A stretch of DNA of 62,702 bases, taken from NCBI GenBank assembly GCA_024403235.1, contig JAKSSF010000014.1, positions 1 through 62,702 on the forward strand, in the 5' to 3' direction. This document shows, piece after piece, positions 55,382 to 62,702 of this stretch. This stretch comes from Lachnospiraceae bacterium (GTDB lineage Bacteria > Bacillota > Clostridia > Lachnospirales > Lachnospiraceae). The translations under genes and the position numbers were made by a program. Positions within the stretch are counted from its first letter, which is position 1. Each line of letters starts with the position of its first letter. The notes beneath the pieces are model-generated. The model saw only the letters and a program-made list of their open reading frames with translations. It was not told the origin of the DNA and made no database searches.

Positions 55382-55485
55382 AGAAAGAGCACCCACTCCA
55401 AAGTGGATGCTCCCGAATACGACGTTATTTGGTCATTAGACCACGCCTCTTCTGTTGGCAGACAGGAGAGGCATTTTTATTTTTT
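55382..55485 (+). ncRNA. Antisense RNA antitoxin of the type I pair
   Basis: Expected RNA of about 100 nt. Hairpin 1 is GAGCACCCACT/AGTGGATGCTC (55387-55412), a short GGTC/GACC hairpin follows, then the terminator GCCTCTTCTGT/ACAGGAGAGGC (55445-55472) with A-T5-A-T6. The last hairpin is shared with the toxin mRNA on the other strand, so the RNAs overlap tail to tail, as in the RatA, SR4 and RNAII antitoxins. Inferred from promoter, structure and context; not tested. Confidence 0.65.
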
Positions 55486-55596
55486 CTTACTGTTTCTCTT
55501 ATCAAGAAAGTTCAGAAACGCAACTACTAAGCCACCAAAGGTACAGAGCAAAGTCAATATACCAAGGAAAATCGAAATAATTTCGAAAGCTGTCAT
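55477..55596 (-). CDS. 39-residue holin-like type I toxin
   Basis: Short gene: it begins MTAFEIISIF, has one hydrophobic helix (GILTLLCTFGGLVVAFL) and ends in a basic tail (DKRNSKKK). This matches the Hol-Tox/TxpA/BsrG type of membrane toxin. It has a strong Shine-Dalgarno (AGGGAGGTG) 9-10 bp upstream and its own promoter at 55701-55729. A shared terminator hairpin follows. Normally repressed by a convergent antisense RNA. As addiction module it would stabilise the element. Confidence 0.8.
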   Translation of the reverse strand: MTAFEIISIFLGILTLLCTFGGLVVAFLNFLDKRNSKKK

Positions 55597-55605
55597 AATA
55601 ACGCA

Positions 55606-55729
55606 CCTCCCTTCCTATGTATTCCGGCAAGCCGGTCAATTGGCTCGGGAGGCTACCACCCTGTCATGGGTACTCTTCCTACGTGTTTCCACGCAAGAAT
55701 ATTATATCATTTTGTGAGTACTATTTCAA
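55606..55729 (-). promoter_or_regulatory. Toxin promoter and structured 5' leader
   Basis: Promoter TTGAAA (55724-55729), 17 bp, TATAAT (55701-55706). The leader, about 95 nt long, holds CCTCCC (55647-55652), complementary to the toxin Shine-Dalgarno GGGAGG (55606-55611). A nested CCGGC/GCCGG hairpin (55624-55635) closes the loop. So the ribosome site is probably sequestered. A four-codon mini-frame (M-T-G-W) overlaps the leader. Confidence 0.7.
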
Positions 55730-55756
55730 TGTCCAATCGAACATTAGTTCCTTTGC

Positions 55757-56605
55757 TTATCTACATTCTTTATCCGTTTCCCATATCATAAAATGACTTA
55801 TTAATATAAAAGAAATGATACCAATAACTACAAAAGGAATAAACATAATCCAATGAATTTCTCGGCTTGTTGCAAAAGCATTGGCCTCGCCAAAAGCCTG
55901 ACCACTCATGGCAATAGAAGTATTATATGTAATATGACCGACCACTGCTGGCCATACTGAATCCGTTTTGTTTGTAAGATACATTAATAATACACCAAAA
56001 CAAATCAGCAGAACACTTCGTTCAAAGCTGCCAACGAACACTTCATGCCAGCTTACTTCACCTGCCAGCCCCCCAGCAATATCATTTGGTATGTGCCAAA
56101 GAGCCCAGATTATTCCGCCTAAAAGACAAGCAATACGATTTCCAAACAAAAGCTCCAGCTTCTGATTCATATAAGCTCGCCATCCCAGTTCTTCTCCAAC
56201 ACCTACAAATGAAAACATCACAACTTGTGATAAAACCATCAACAGAACTCCGAACAAATCACTCATTCCAACATTATCCGCAAGAATTCTCTCATGATTT
56301 ACAAGCCCCGACAATACCACACTGAACGAAACTGCAACGACAGGTATAAAAAAAGCTATCAAGTACCATATGAAGTTACCTTTCAAACGAAGATGGAGCT
56401 TCATATCCCTCCATCCCTCGTTTGTTGCTCTTCTGGTAATCAAGTTTGCAATCGCGGGAAAACAGCACCAAGTGATTCCTACGATAAACGAAAATGCTGT
56501 TGATTGCTTCATTGGTTTCCACAAAAATATTGGTGTCGATGCAGTGATAAAAACTAAAGCCAAATATATAAGTAATCGCTTTCCTTTCTCTCTTTTATTT
56601 GTCAT
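55757..56605 (-). CDS. CPBP-family intramembrane metalloprotease
   Basis: 282 residues, about eight TM helices. Motif 1 GEELGWRAYM (E138, E139, R143), motif 2 ALWHIP (H171) and motif 3 VVGHITYN (H224). This CAAX/Abi family includes bacteriocin self-immunity proteins. Last gene of the GntR-ABC operon; its ATG overlaps the permease stop by 11 bp. Probably a resistance partner of the exporter. Confidence 0.9.
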   Translation of the reverse strand: MTNKREKGKRLLIYLALVFITASTPIFLWKPMKQSTAFSFIVGITWCCFPAIANLITRRATNEGWRDMKLHLRLKGNFIWYLIAFFIPVVAVSFSVVLSGLVNHERILADNVGMSDLFGVLLMVLSQVVMFSFVGVGEELGWRAYMNQKLELLFGNRIACLLGGIIWALWHIPNDIAGGLAGEVSWHEVFVGSFERSVLLICFGVLLMYLTNKTDSVWPAVVGHITYNTSIAMSGQAFGEANAFATSREIHWIMFIPFVVIGIISFILISHFMIWETDKECR

Positions 56606-57326
56606 AATGCTCCACCCCCTTTAGATAGAATCTACAGGATAATTTATAAGACAAATAATAAGTACATAAAATAAGTATATTCCCTATACCCATGACAAGT
56701 GTCTTCACTTTCTCTGTAAATAATTTCTCAAGAAACGTCTCAAACCCACCGTCTGTTATATTCACAAGATAATCCACATTTAAAAAGAAAAATAGAACAA
56801 TAATAAAGAAGAAAAGGATACTGACAATCATGCCTATCTGCTCTGTTTTCTTTTTCCCAAATAGCAGAAAGATCGGTATTTCCAGTGCAAACAGAAGCAT
56901 CTGAAAAAATGCAATAGCCATCGCTACGCCCCCAAGAGACATCGCCTCCTCGATTCCGTGATCAACAGCCATACAAATATACAGTTCGTCAAATATCTCT
57001 ATACTAAAGCACTGAATCACCAGTATCGCAAAAAACATTTCATACTTTATTCGTAGAAACCCCTTATATCCTTCCGAAGTAGAAGTAATAAAATATGCCC
57101 ACAGTTTTCGGTCATCTCCGCGGAATATTTCCATCTCTGTATAAACAAGTGTTGGCATTGTAGCCAACACTATCCCTATAAATCTAAATACGGTATCCTC
57201 ACCATCTAACTTGCCTACATATTTGAGAAAAAAAGTAAGTATATATGCGACCAGCCCACAAAAAACAATGAATATGAAAAAAAATTTATTCTGTTTCCAT
57301 TCTTTATATAACAGTCCTCGCATCAT
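56595..57326 (-). CDS. ABC-2 type permease subunit
   Basis: 243 residues, six TM helices (LLYKEWKQNKFFFIFIVF start, typical of ABC-2). It overlaps the preceding permease by 4 bp (ATGA). With the other permease and the ATPase it forms a heteromeric exporter like YtrBCD or peptide-resistance systems. Substrate unknown. Confidence 0.82.
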   Translation of the reverse strand: MMRGLLYKEWKQNKFFFIFIVFCGLVAYILTFFLKYVGKLDGEDTVFRFIGIVLATMPTLVYTEMEIFRGDDRKLWAYFITSTSEGYKGFLRIKYEMFFAILVIQCFSIEIFDELYICMAVDHGIEEAMSLGGVAMAIAFFQMLLFALEIPIFLLFGKKKTEQIGMIVSILFFFIIVLFFFLNVDYLVNITDGGFETFLEKLFTEKVKTLVMGIGNILILCTYYLSYKLSCRFYLKGVEHYDK

Positions 57327-58087
57327 GGCAGTTTCCTCTCATATAATTTTTTCATTATAAAATATGCAATTGCAAAACCTAAAGACAAAGCACATACAGA
57401 AATCATCATCCCCCTAATGCTTCCTCCCCAAATAAGCAGTTTTCTCACATCAATCATCGCTTTACTTCCTACGCTCATAAAGCTGCAAAAAACAATTGCA
57501 CCGAGAATAAACCCTATCGCAACAACAATCTGCTCTATATTTTTATGCTCTCCCAGTAATACAACTATATAATTAATCACTGCATCACCAATTAAGAAAA
57601 TAACCATCAAAACAGCAAATGTATTCATAAAGCTTCCCGCTATATAATTTACATGAATAAGTTTTCCAACAACGAGTCCATAAACAAGAGTGATACTTTC
57701 AAATCCCACAAAAAACAGAAAATGCAACAATAAGTAGGTTCGTGCTTTTTCACCCGCTGTAACCGGTAATGTAATCGCATATCGGTTCCAACCTACCTTC
57801 AAATCTGAAATAATAATTCCCGAAGCAAAAATCAATCCCACCCCTACAAATATAGGAATAAGAAAAAAGAAATAATTGCCAAAAGCTTCTGCAGGACTAA
57901 GTAATTGCTCACTACCCATAATTTTTTCAAAACTTCTCGCTATTTCTCCCTGCTCACCATCTATTATTTCAAACAAAAAAGGCAGAAACATAAATGAACA
58001 AAGAAGTATATATACAAAAGCCGATAATATTATTTTTGACGCAGATATTTTCCACATCCTATAAATGAGTGATTTGTATTTTTTCAT
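57323..58087 (-). CDS. ABC-2 type permease subunit
   Basis: 254 residues, six TM helices. ATG 58087 is 8 bp after GGAG and shares a base with the ATPase stop; GTG 58096 is less likely. Hydrophobic loops with few charges. Companion of the second permease. Confidence 0.82.
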   Translation of the reverse strand: MKKYKSLIYRMWKISASKIILSAFVYILLCSFMFLPFLFEIIDGEQGEIARSFEKIMGSEQLLSPAEAFGNYFFFLIPIFVGVGLIFASGIIISDLKVGWNRYAITLPVTAGEKARTYLLLHFLFFVGFESITLVYGLVVGKLIHVNYIAGSFMNTFAVLMVIFLIGDAVINYIVVLLGEHKNIEQIVVAIGFILGAIVFCSFMSVGSKAMIDVRKLLIWGGSIRGMMISVCALSLGFAIAYFIMKKLYERKLP

Positions 58088-58965
58088 TAGGACCACTCCT
58101 TTGCCTCTTTGTGAACATAATAGAGCATAATATCATCAAGACTTGCTGGATCAACTACCATATTCGGATATTTGCTTTTTACCAGATTGCGATTATTGAT
58201 CATAATTTCAGCGCCAAAACTATTGGTACGAACACTGACAATATCCTGCTTCTCAATTTCAGATACTTTCGCCTTATCGCAATGAATAATTCCATGATTT
58301 TCCAAAATTTCATCTTTATAACCGGACAAAAGAATTACACCTCTATCAATGAAGGTAATCATATCCGCTACCTTTTCTAAATCCGATGTAATATGGGATG
58401 ACATCAAAATTGTGCACTCGCCATCCTGCATATACTCCATGAAAATATGTAATATTTCATCTCGTACAACTGGATCCAGCCCTGTAGTTGCCTCGTCCAT
58501 AATAAGAAGTTTGGCATGATGAGACAGAGCACATGCAATTTGAAGTTTCATTTTCATCCCCTTTGAAAATTTACCAATCTTCTTTTTTCTAGGGAGACCA
58601 AATCTCTCTAAATAATGGTTATATAGTTCATAGTCCCACTCTGGATATAATCCCTCAAATATTTTCCCCATATCATGAGCTGTAAACATATCATGAAACG
58701 GCATCTCATCAAAAACAACGCCCAAATGTTTTTTGATTTCCTCTTCATCTTTTCTATGATCCATTCCAAGGAGAGATATCTGACCATCATTAATTTCTGT
58801 AATACGAAGAATGCTTCGAATTGTAGTTGTCTTGCCCGCTCCATTCTGTCCTATAAATCCCATAATGCAGCCTTTAGGAACATTAAAGCTTATTTCTTTA
58901 AGAGAAAATCCATCGTATTTCTTTGTTACACCTTTTAATTCAATCGCATTTTCATATACTTCCAT
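58087..58965 (-). CDS. ABC transporter ATPase
   Basis: 292 residues. Walker A GQNGAGKTTT (39-47), a signature loop altered to FSKGMKMKLQ, Walker B LLIMDEATTGLD (about 153-164) and H-loop SSHIT. The family is that of drug/peptide exporters (CcmA/YtrB). C-terminal about 75 residues beyond the core may bind the permeases. Follows GntR by 49 bp. Confidence 0.93.
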   Translation of the reverse strand: MEVYENAIELKGVTKKYDGFSLKEISFNVPKGCIMGFIGQNGAGKTTTIRSILRITEINDGQISLLGMDHRKDEEEIKKHLGVVFDEMPFHDMFTAHDMGKIFEGLYPEWDYELYNHYLERFGLPRKKKIGKFSKGMKMKLQIACALSHHAKLLIMDEATTGLDPVVRDEILHIFMEYMQDGECTILMSSHITSDLEKVADMITFIDRGVILLSGYKDEILENHGIIHCDKAKVSEIEKQDIVSVRTNSFGAEIMINNRNLVKSKYPNMVVDPASLDDIMLYYVHKEAKEWS

Positions 58966-59014
58966 ATGCTAAATCCACACCTTTCCAAATAACTAACAGT
59001 CGCATAATAACTTT

Positions 59015-59386
59015 TTACGCTTCATTCACAAGATCCAATAGTTCATGTAACTCTGACATGCTGATTCCAGCCTTTTTTGCAGTATCAACAGCCTCCAGTA
59101 AAAGAGTCTCCACTCTTCTAATCTGCTCCTCCTTGTATAATTCCAGGTTCTGTGCTTTTACAAAAGAACCTCGACCTGTATAACTTTCTATAAAGCCGTC
59201 TCTCTCTAATTCTTCATATGCCCTCTTTGTGGTCATAAAGCTGATGCGAAGCTCTGTCGCCAGAACACGCATAGAAGGAATGGAATCCCCTTCCTTTAAC
59301 TTTCCCTCCAAAATCATTGTCTTAATCTGATTGGAAATTTGGAGATAAATTGGTTCTCCTGAAGAATTACTAATATTGATATTCAT
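59015..59386 (-). CDS. GntR-family regulator, YtrA type
   Basis: 123 residues: a winged HTH (YLQISNQIKTMILEGKLKEG, SMRVLATELRIS) and a short C-terminal dimer helix only, the YtrA subfamily that senses cell-wall antibiotics in B. subtilis. AAGGAG picks ATG 59386; a longer reading is unneeded. It controls the ABC-CPBP genes from a promoter with TTGTATA/TATACAA dyads. Confidence 0.88.
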   Translation of the reverse strand: MNINISNSSGEPIYLQISNQIKTMILEGKLKEGDSIPSMRVLATELRISFMTTKRAYEELERDGFIESYTGRGSFVKAQNLELYKEEQIRRVETLLLEAVDTAKKAGISMSELHELLDLVNEA

Positions 59387-59446
59387 AAAGTGTGCACTCC
59401 TTATGCTTCCCAGACTCTTTATGTTTGCAATCATACAAAAGTCTAA

Positions 59447-59498
59447 ATTGTATAACTACGATATATACATTTATAACATTCACTATACAATCTGTCAA
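59447..59498 (-). promoter_or_regulatory. GntR-ABC operon promoter with operator dyad
   Basis: -35 TTGACA (59493-59498), 17 bp, -10 TATAAA (59470-59475). ATTGTATA at 59447-59454 and TATACAAT at 59484-59491 form 8-bp inverted arms. The latter lies between the -35 and -10, the former downstream of the -10. Likely autorepression by the YtrA-type protein. Confidence 0.7.
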
Positions 59499-59507
59499 CA
59501 TAAAAAA

Positions 59508-59537
59508 ATCCCATAAGGTATTTCAACCCTATGGGAT
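59508..59537 (-). terminator. Terminator between the two elements
   Basis: ATCCCATA/TATGGGAT with further GGT/ACC pairs, then T7 on the minus strand. It would stop transcription from the second element entering the GntR promoter. Confidence 0.75.
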
Positions 59538-59600
59538 AATCTTTGCTGTATTAGAGCCATAAATAAGTGAAACTTGTGTTATATATGTATGTTATTTCAT

Positions 59601-59665
59601 TAGTGGACCATTTACTGGGCCATCTGCTCTAGTGGACCACCAGGTGGACCATTTTTGAAAAAAAT
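59601..59665. repeat. TGGACCA repeats at the right end of the mobilizable element
   Basis: TAGTGGACCATTT (59601-59613), TGGGCCAT, CTAGTGGACCA (59629-59639) and GGTGGACCAT (59643-59652), then TTTTTG-A7-T (59652-59665). The same two repeat types flank the left end (48671-48696). The rest of 59666-59858 holds only AT-rich sequence; I see nothing else in it. Confidence 0.6.
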
Positions 59666-59858
59666 ACATGAATTTATATAAAAATATATCGGAGTTGTTT
59701 TTTCATTAAATACCCTAGCTATCAGCATTTAACGACCTTTATAGAGATATATGAACATATAGGAAAATCGCTTTTTAAGTACGATTCCGAGTTTCATAAT
59801 ATATATTTCTCCTTTGAAAACCTTTATTTTACGGGCTTTCTGAGGCTCTGTATTCAAC

Positions 59859-59880
59859 CGAGTGCCACATCGAGTGCCAC
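59859..59880. repeat. CGAGTGCCAC tandem repeats next to the broken integrase
   Basis: Two copies of CGAGTGCCAC, 12 bp apart, at the 3' end of the integrase pseudogene. Read on minus they give GTGGCACTCG, like the GTGGCAAATT repeats after the first integrase. Confidence 0.6.
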
Positions 59881-59884
59881 CATC

Positions 59885-61014
59885 TTAAACAACATTCAAA
59901 GCATCAGACACAAGGTCAATCTCTTTGTGTTTTTCGTCCTCCGTAATATGGACGTATAAATTCATCGTGATTCCGATATTGGAGTGACCCAAAATCTTCT
60001 GAAGTGTCTTTGGCATCATACCTGCTTCAATACATCTGGTTGCAAATGTATGTCTGAGTACATGCATCGAAAATCTCTTAATGCCAACCTTATCGCAAAT
60101 CTTAAACAACGCTGTATCATAAGTGCTGTTCTTTACCGGCTCTCCCTTCCTACAAAGGAATACCTGATCTGCCCATTCCAGATTAATCACTTTTATCTTA
60201 CTATTTTTTTCCTTCTGAACTTTAAGAATCCTAATTGCTTCATCAGTAAGTGGAATTGTTCTGTAGCCCGACTTACTCTTTGGCGGATCCACTCTCCACT
60301 CACCAACCTTATAACGGAATTCCATTGTCCTTGAAATAGTAAGTGTCCTATTCTCAAAATCAATATCATCCCACCTAAGACCCACAAGCTCTCCGGTACG
60401 AAGACCCGTCTGCAGAATAAATCTATACTGATTCTCATAGCTCTGACCTTTAGCCCCCTCTAAAAACTTCTTCTGCACATCAATGGTAAGTGCCTCCTTT
60501 TTATCAGAAGGTTTTCACATATCACTCTTTACTGACTTCTTACACGGATTATTGATGATGACATCATTCTCCTTTGCAAAGTCCATCATATTGAATAGAG
60601 CGATTCTTGTCTGGTAAATTGTCGTGGTTTTGTATCCCTCTTCTGCCATATCGGAAAATATCTTCTGGCAGTGAATAGGCTTTACCTCAGTAAGAAGTTT
60701 TTTACCAATAACACCTTTGATGTTTCTCTCATATCTCTCCGTGTAATTTCTCACGGTATTAGGTCTTACTGTTTTCTTCTTAATACTGATCCAGTAATCA
60801 AACCACGCATCAACCAGCATATCAGTTGCCTGGCCTAAGTCGCTATGCTCATCTATGTAGGTTGCATCTGCAATCCATTGTCTTACTTCTTGTAACTTTT
60901 TGAGTGTTTTGATTTTCTCTTTCCGAACTTATCAACGAATCTGGCACAGTATGTACCATTAGGCTGCTGATAAATTCCTTCACCGAGTTCTTTACCTCTC
61001 AAATCTTTACCCAT
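59885..61014 (-). pseudogene. int: Broken tyrosine integrase of a second element
   Basis: Homologue of the 48714-49844 integrase over its full length, starting MGKDLRGKELGEG at ATG 61014. Two lesions: a single-base loss near 60910 (frame change after FGKRKSK) and an in-frame TGA at 60515-60517, where the intact copy has Gly (SDIGKEA versus SDM-stop). Catalytic residues further on are intact (LRTGELVG, HVLRHTFATR, LGHSNIG). So inactivation looks recent. It cannot make the full enzyme without suppression or frameshifting. Confidence 0.92.
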
Positions 61015-61139
61015 TTAATGACTCCTTTCTGCCAAAAAGAAGCCCTAAATTAGCAAATATAAATTATAGCACTATTGGGCTTCAATTTCAATGAAAATTT
61101 GTACATAGTCGCATGGTGTTAAAAATCAATTCAACACCA

Positions 61140-61370
61140 CTACAGTTCAATACTTTCTGATATGAACTTTTCAAACTCTTTACGCTTCACCAACTTCTTA
61201 TTGCCAACGTAAAGGACAAAAGGACATCTAGGAGCTCTTAAAAGATTCTCAAGCTTATTTATACCTATATCGGAATATTCTGCTGCCTCCTTTACAGTAA
61301 GCGTCACCTTAAGATGTATAGGCACCTTCTTATTGTCCGTAGACTGATTATTAGTTATAACAGTCATCAT
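61140..61370 (-). CDS. xis: Excisionase (Xis) of the second element
   Basis: 76 residues, intact. LTVKEAAEYSDIGINKLENLL plus FVLYVGNKKLVKRKEFEKFISES; close to the Xis at 49951. Its partner integrase is broken, but it could still act with the intact integrase of the adjacent element. Confidence 0.85.
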   Translation of the reverse strand: MMTVITNNQSTDNKKVPIHLKVTLTVKEAAEYSDIGINKLENLLRAPRCPFVLYVGNKKLVKRKEFEKFISESIEL

Positions 61371-61460
61371 GGTATTCCCCTCCTATATTTTATTGAGATA
61401 AATCCTTAACCTCTACTACATGGGAATTCACACGACTTTTGTTATATTTTGTTATATATA

Positions 61461-61618
61461 CATGCACTCAGACTCTCAGGATACATAGCTCTGATGTCAG
61501 TTTCTTTCATTCATCCGATATCTACAAAAAAGACCTCCAGAATTTGTTCTTCTAAAGGTCTTTGTTCCCCAATATTCGTTTTCCCTATTTTTCAATAATT
61601 TTACTTACAGAAAATCCC
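61461..61618 (-). pseudogene. Decayed partial duplicate of the DUF6870 gene start and leader
   Basis: Minus-strand sequence around 61461-61560 matches the leader and first 20 codons of the gene at 62004-62243, including the hairpin AGACCT..CTGGAGGTCT, ATGAAAG and ATCCTGAGAG-CTG, but the start is lost and frames are broken. About 55 further bases (to TTACAGAAAAT, about 61603-61613) match 62322-62332. Remnant of a segmental duplication. Confidence 0.6.
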
Positions 61619-61629
61619 CAGAGGCTAAC

Positions 61630-61860
61630 TCAAATATCAGAGAGCATCCTCTGGAACTCCGGTCTTTCGAAATCAACACCACTGTATCCATCATCCACAT
61701 AAGTATCTGAAATCTGGATCTCTGGATGTGATTTAAGATAATCCATGACCAGCTCATTCTGATTGGCGATACTGTTGCTGACCTGCTTGCTGCCTTCAGT
61801 AACATCACCATCTTCCCTCGATAATCTGAGGTATATTGCTGCTTGATATGTTTTTTGCAT
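61630..61860 (-). pseudogene. Truncated large serine recombinase (N-terminal fragment)
   Basis: 76 residues: AAIYLRLSREDGD, the S-N-S-I-ANQ segment and YVDDGYSGVDFERPEFQRML are the N-terminal resolvase domain of TnpX-type recombinases. It then stops at TGA where hundreds of residues are missing. AGGAGG precedes the ATG, so it begins as a real gene. Non-functional remnant. Confidence 0.85.
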
Positions 61861-62003
61861 CTGCTAATCCTCCTGTTCTGTATTATTCTGGAGCCTAATC
61901 CAGATAATCCAGAAACCAGAGGCCGCAAACGACTTAGTCCGCTTTCAGATTAACATGGATCCACTGCAATTCCCATGACATCACGCTATGTCCTCAGGAC
62001 TTC

Positions 62004-62243
62004 TTACAATGTCCTGACAAACTGTTCAAAGCGATCCTTAAGAGAAATACCATCTGTGCTGTAAACGTTCTTTACAACCACATCTCCCACACGGAAGCAA
62101 TATGGATTCTTGACCTGCTTAACAAACTCAGCTGCCCTTTCCTCTTTTGTCATGTCATCACTGATGAGAATCCCGGTAACATCCACCAGGCTCTCAGGAT
62201 CCACGGTTCTGATATCAACTGCTTTCATTTCTTCGATACCCAT
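62004..62243 (-). CDS. DUF6870-family protein
   Basis: 79 residues, soluble: IEEMKAVDIRTVDPESLVDV, MTKEERAAEFVKQVKNPYCF and DRFEQFVRTL. From memory, this matches the small DUF6870 proteins next to serine recombinases in Lachnospiraceae elements. Function unknown. CTGGAGGTC before the ATG is part of a hairpin that also occurs at the decayed copy. Confidence 0.75.
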   Translation of the reverse strand: MGIEEMKAVDIRTVDPESLVDVTGILISDDMTKEERAAEFVKQVKNPYCFRVGDVVVKNVYSTDGISLKDRFEQFVRTL

Positions 62244-62251
62244 AAAAATAG

Positions 62252-62281
62252 ACCTCCAGAATTTCCTTTTCTGAAGGTCTA
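62252..62281 (-). promoter_or_regulatory. Hairpin containing the DUF6870 ribosome-binding site
   Basis: AGACCTTCAG pairs with CTGGAGGTCT; the right arm holds the Shine-Dalgarno GGAGG. A near copy lies at 61531-61562. A regulated translation start is possible. Confidence 0.5.
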
Positions 62282-62443
62282 GGTAAAAGATATATGTGTT
62301 TTCCGATTTTTTAGTGATTTTCTTACAGAAAATATTTTGAGACTAAAATAGATACTGAGCGATTAAACTAAAATTTATTTTTCAATTCTATAGCAAACTT
62401 GATCAAGCTCTCTATTGCTCAAAACAGCATCTTTTCAATAAAT

Positions 62444-62545
62444 CTATCTTATATAACCTTTTTTTCGAGCGTAATCTGAAATAATAAAAGCCAAAGACAC
62501 TATGAACAAAATGAAGCTTGATAATATATCCCAAATATCAATCAT
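62444..62545 (-). CDS. Possible 33-residue single-helix membrane peptide
   Basis: Starts MIDIWDILSS, has one helix (FILFIVSLAFIIS) and a basic tail (YARKKGYIR). AGGAGA lies 5 bp before ATG 62545. The same frame continues upstream for about 35 codons of hydrophobic sequence without a canonical good start, so it may be the tail of a larger, truncated membrane protein. In 62282-62443 I see no gene. Confidence 0.35.
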   Translation of the reverse strand: MIDIWDILSSFILFIVSLAFIISDYARKKGYIR

Positions 62546-62603
62546 AGCTTCTCCTATCAGCCTTGATAGAGTAATGTTTATTATCAAAGTAAAAGGAATT
62601 GCA

Positions 62604-62702
62604 ATGAAAAAAGCTATGCCTGTCGCTAACAGTTTTCTATCTTTAAGTTTAGGTCAGTTTACAAGGAACTACACGCAGACCGTGAAACGGGCTGCTGACA
62701 AC
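62604..62702 (+). CDS. Open frame running off the right edge
   Basis: ATG 62604 after AAAAGGAATTGC; reads MKKAMPVANSF and, past about 62650, GQFTRNYTQTVKRAADN to the window end. It overlaps the hydrophobic minus-strand frame; only one is likely real. The change in composition near 62650 suggests a junction. Product not recognised. Confidence 0.3.
   Translation, partial: MKKAMPVANSFLSLSLGQFTRNYTQTVKRAADN

Overview
The window looks like low-GC Firmicute chromosome, most likely a spore-forming Lachnospiraceae or related Clostridia. Evidence: a dcw cell-division cluster joined to spoIIGA-sigE and sigG-ylmC, an AbrB-type mraZ, a NADP-type glutamate dehydrogenase, a DUF5688-like gene, and Lachnospiraceae-type mobile elements. 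No rRNA or CRISPR was seen. Two tRNAs are present (Glu-CTC, Arg-CCG). Almost all core genes lie on the minus strand, behind intrinsic terminators that are easy to read.

Layout. (1) 1-2.3 kb: the end of an integrated phage/ICE-like element: a divergent operator region, XRE repressor, ImmA/IrrE-like protein and tyrosine integrase abutting the 3' end of tRNA-Glu. (2) 2.4-19.4 kb: core metabolism and housekeeping: ApbE flavin transferase, chemotaxis receptor, cobyrinate amidase CbiA, threonine ammonia-lyase, ftsY-smc-rnc-acpP-plsX, an HTH-only LysR protein, an FNT formate/nitrite channel, gdhA with a terminator in its leader, an SH3 cell-envelope protein and tRNA-Arg. (3) 19.5-26.7 kb: a tightly coupled five-gene membrane glycosylation operon (three GT-C-like membrane proteins, one polyprenyl-phosphate GT2 enzyme, one UGM/PPOX-like flavoprotein). 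(4) 26.8-31.4 kb: a DUF5688-like gene, efp, aroQ-aroK-aroE, yqeG, nrdR. (5) 31.5-34.2 kb: sporulation sigma genes: sigG-ylmC run towards spoIIGA-sigE. (6) 34.3-48.6 kb: ftsZ, ftsQ, murA, ftsW, murD, mraY, two transpeptidase PBPs, ftsL-like, rsmH, mraZ, then ychF. (7) 48.7-59.6 kb: an integrative mobilizable element (integrase, Xis, SF3 helicase/primase, CHC2 protein, MobV relaxase, oriT-like dyads, XRE regulator). It carries an unlisted type I toxin-antitoxin locus and a GntR-controlled ABC exporter plus CPBP protease cargo. (8) 59.9-62.7 kb: a graveyard of a second, related element: a doubly broken integrase, an intact Xis, a truncated serine recombinase and a DUF6870 gene with a decayed partial duplicate.

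How it fits together. The dcw cluster makes and divides the wall under MraZ control (five 10-bp-phased boxes). The spoIIGA-sigE pair switches on mother-cell sporulation from a promoter that still shows Spo0A boxes and a long -35/-10 spacer. The accessory DNA at both ends shows repeated integration, with TGG-rich tandem repeats near the 3' end of each of the three integrase genes.

The strongest candidates for new biology are the 39-codon holin-like toxin with its convergent antisense RNA, the spoIIGA gene that seems to lack a usable canonical start codon, the gdhA leader terminator nested inside an AGGGGT/ACCCCT pairing, and the GT-C/flavoprotein glycosylation operon. Everything here was read by eye from the sequence; family assignments rest on recalled motifs, not searches.
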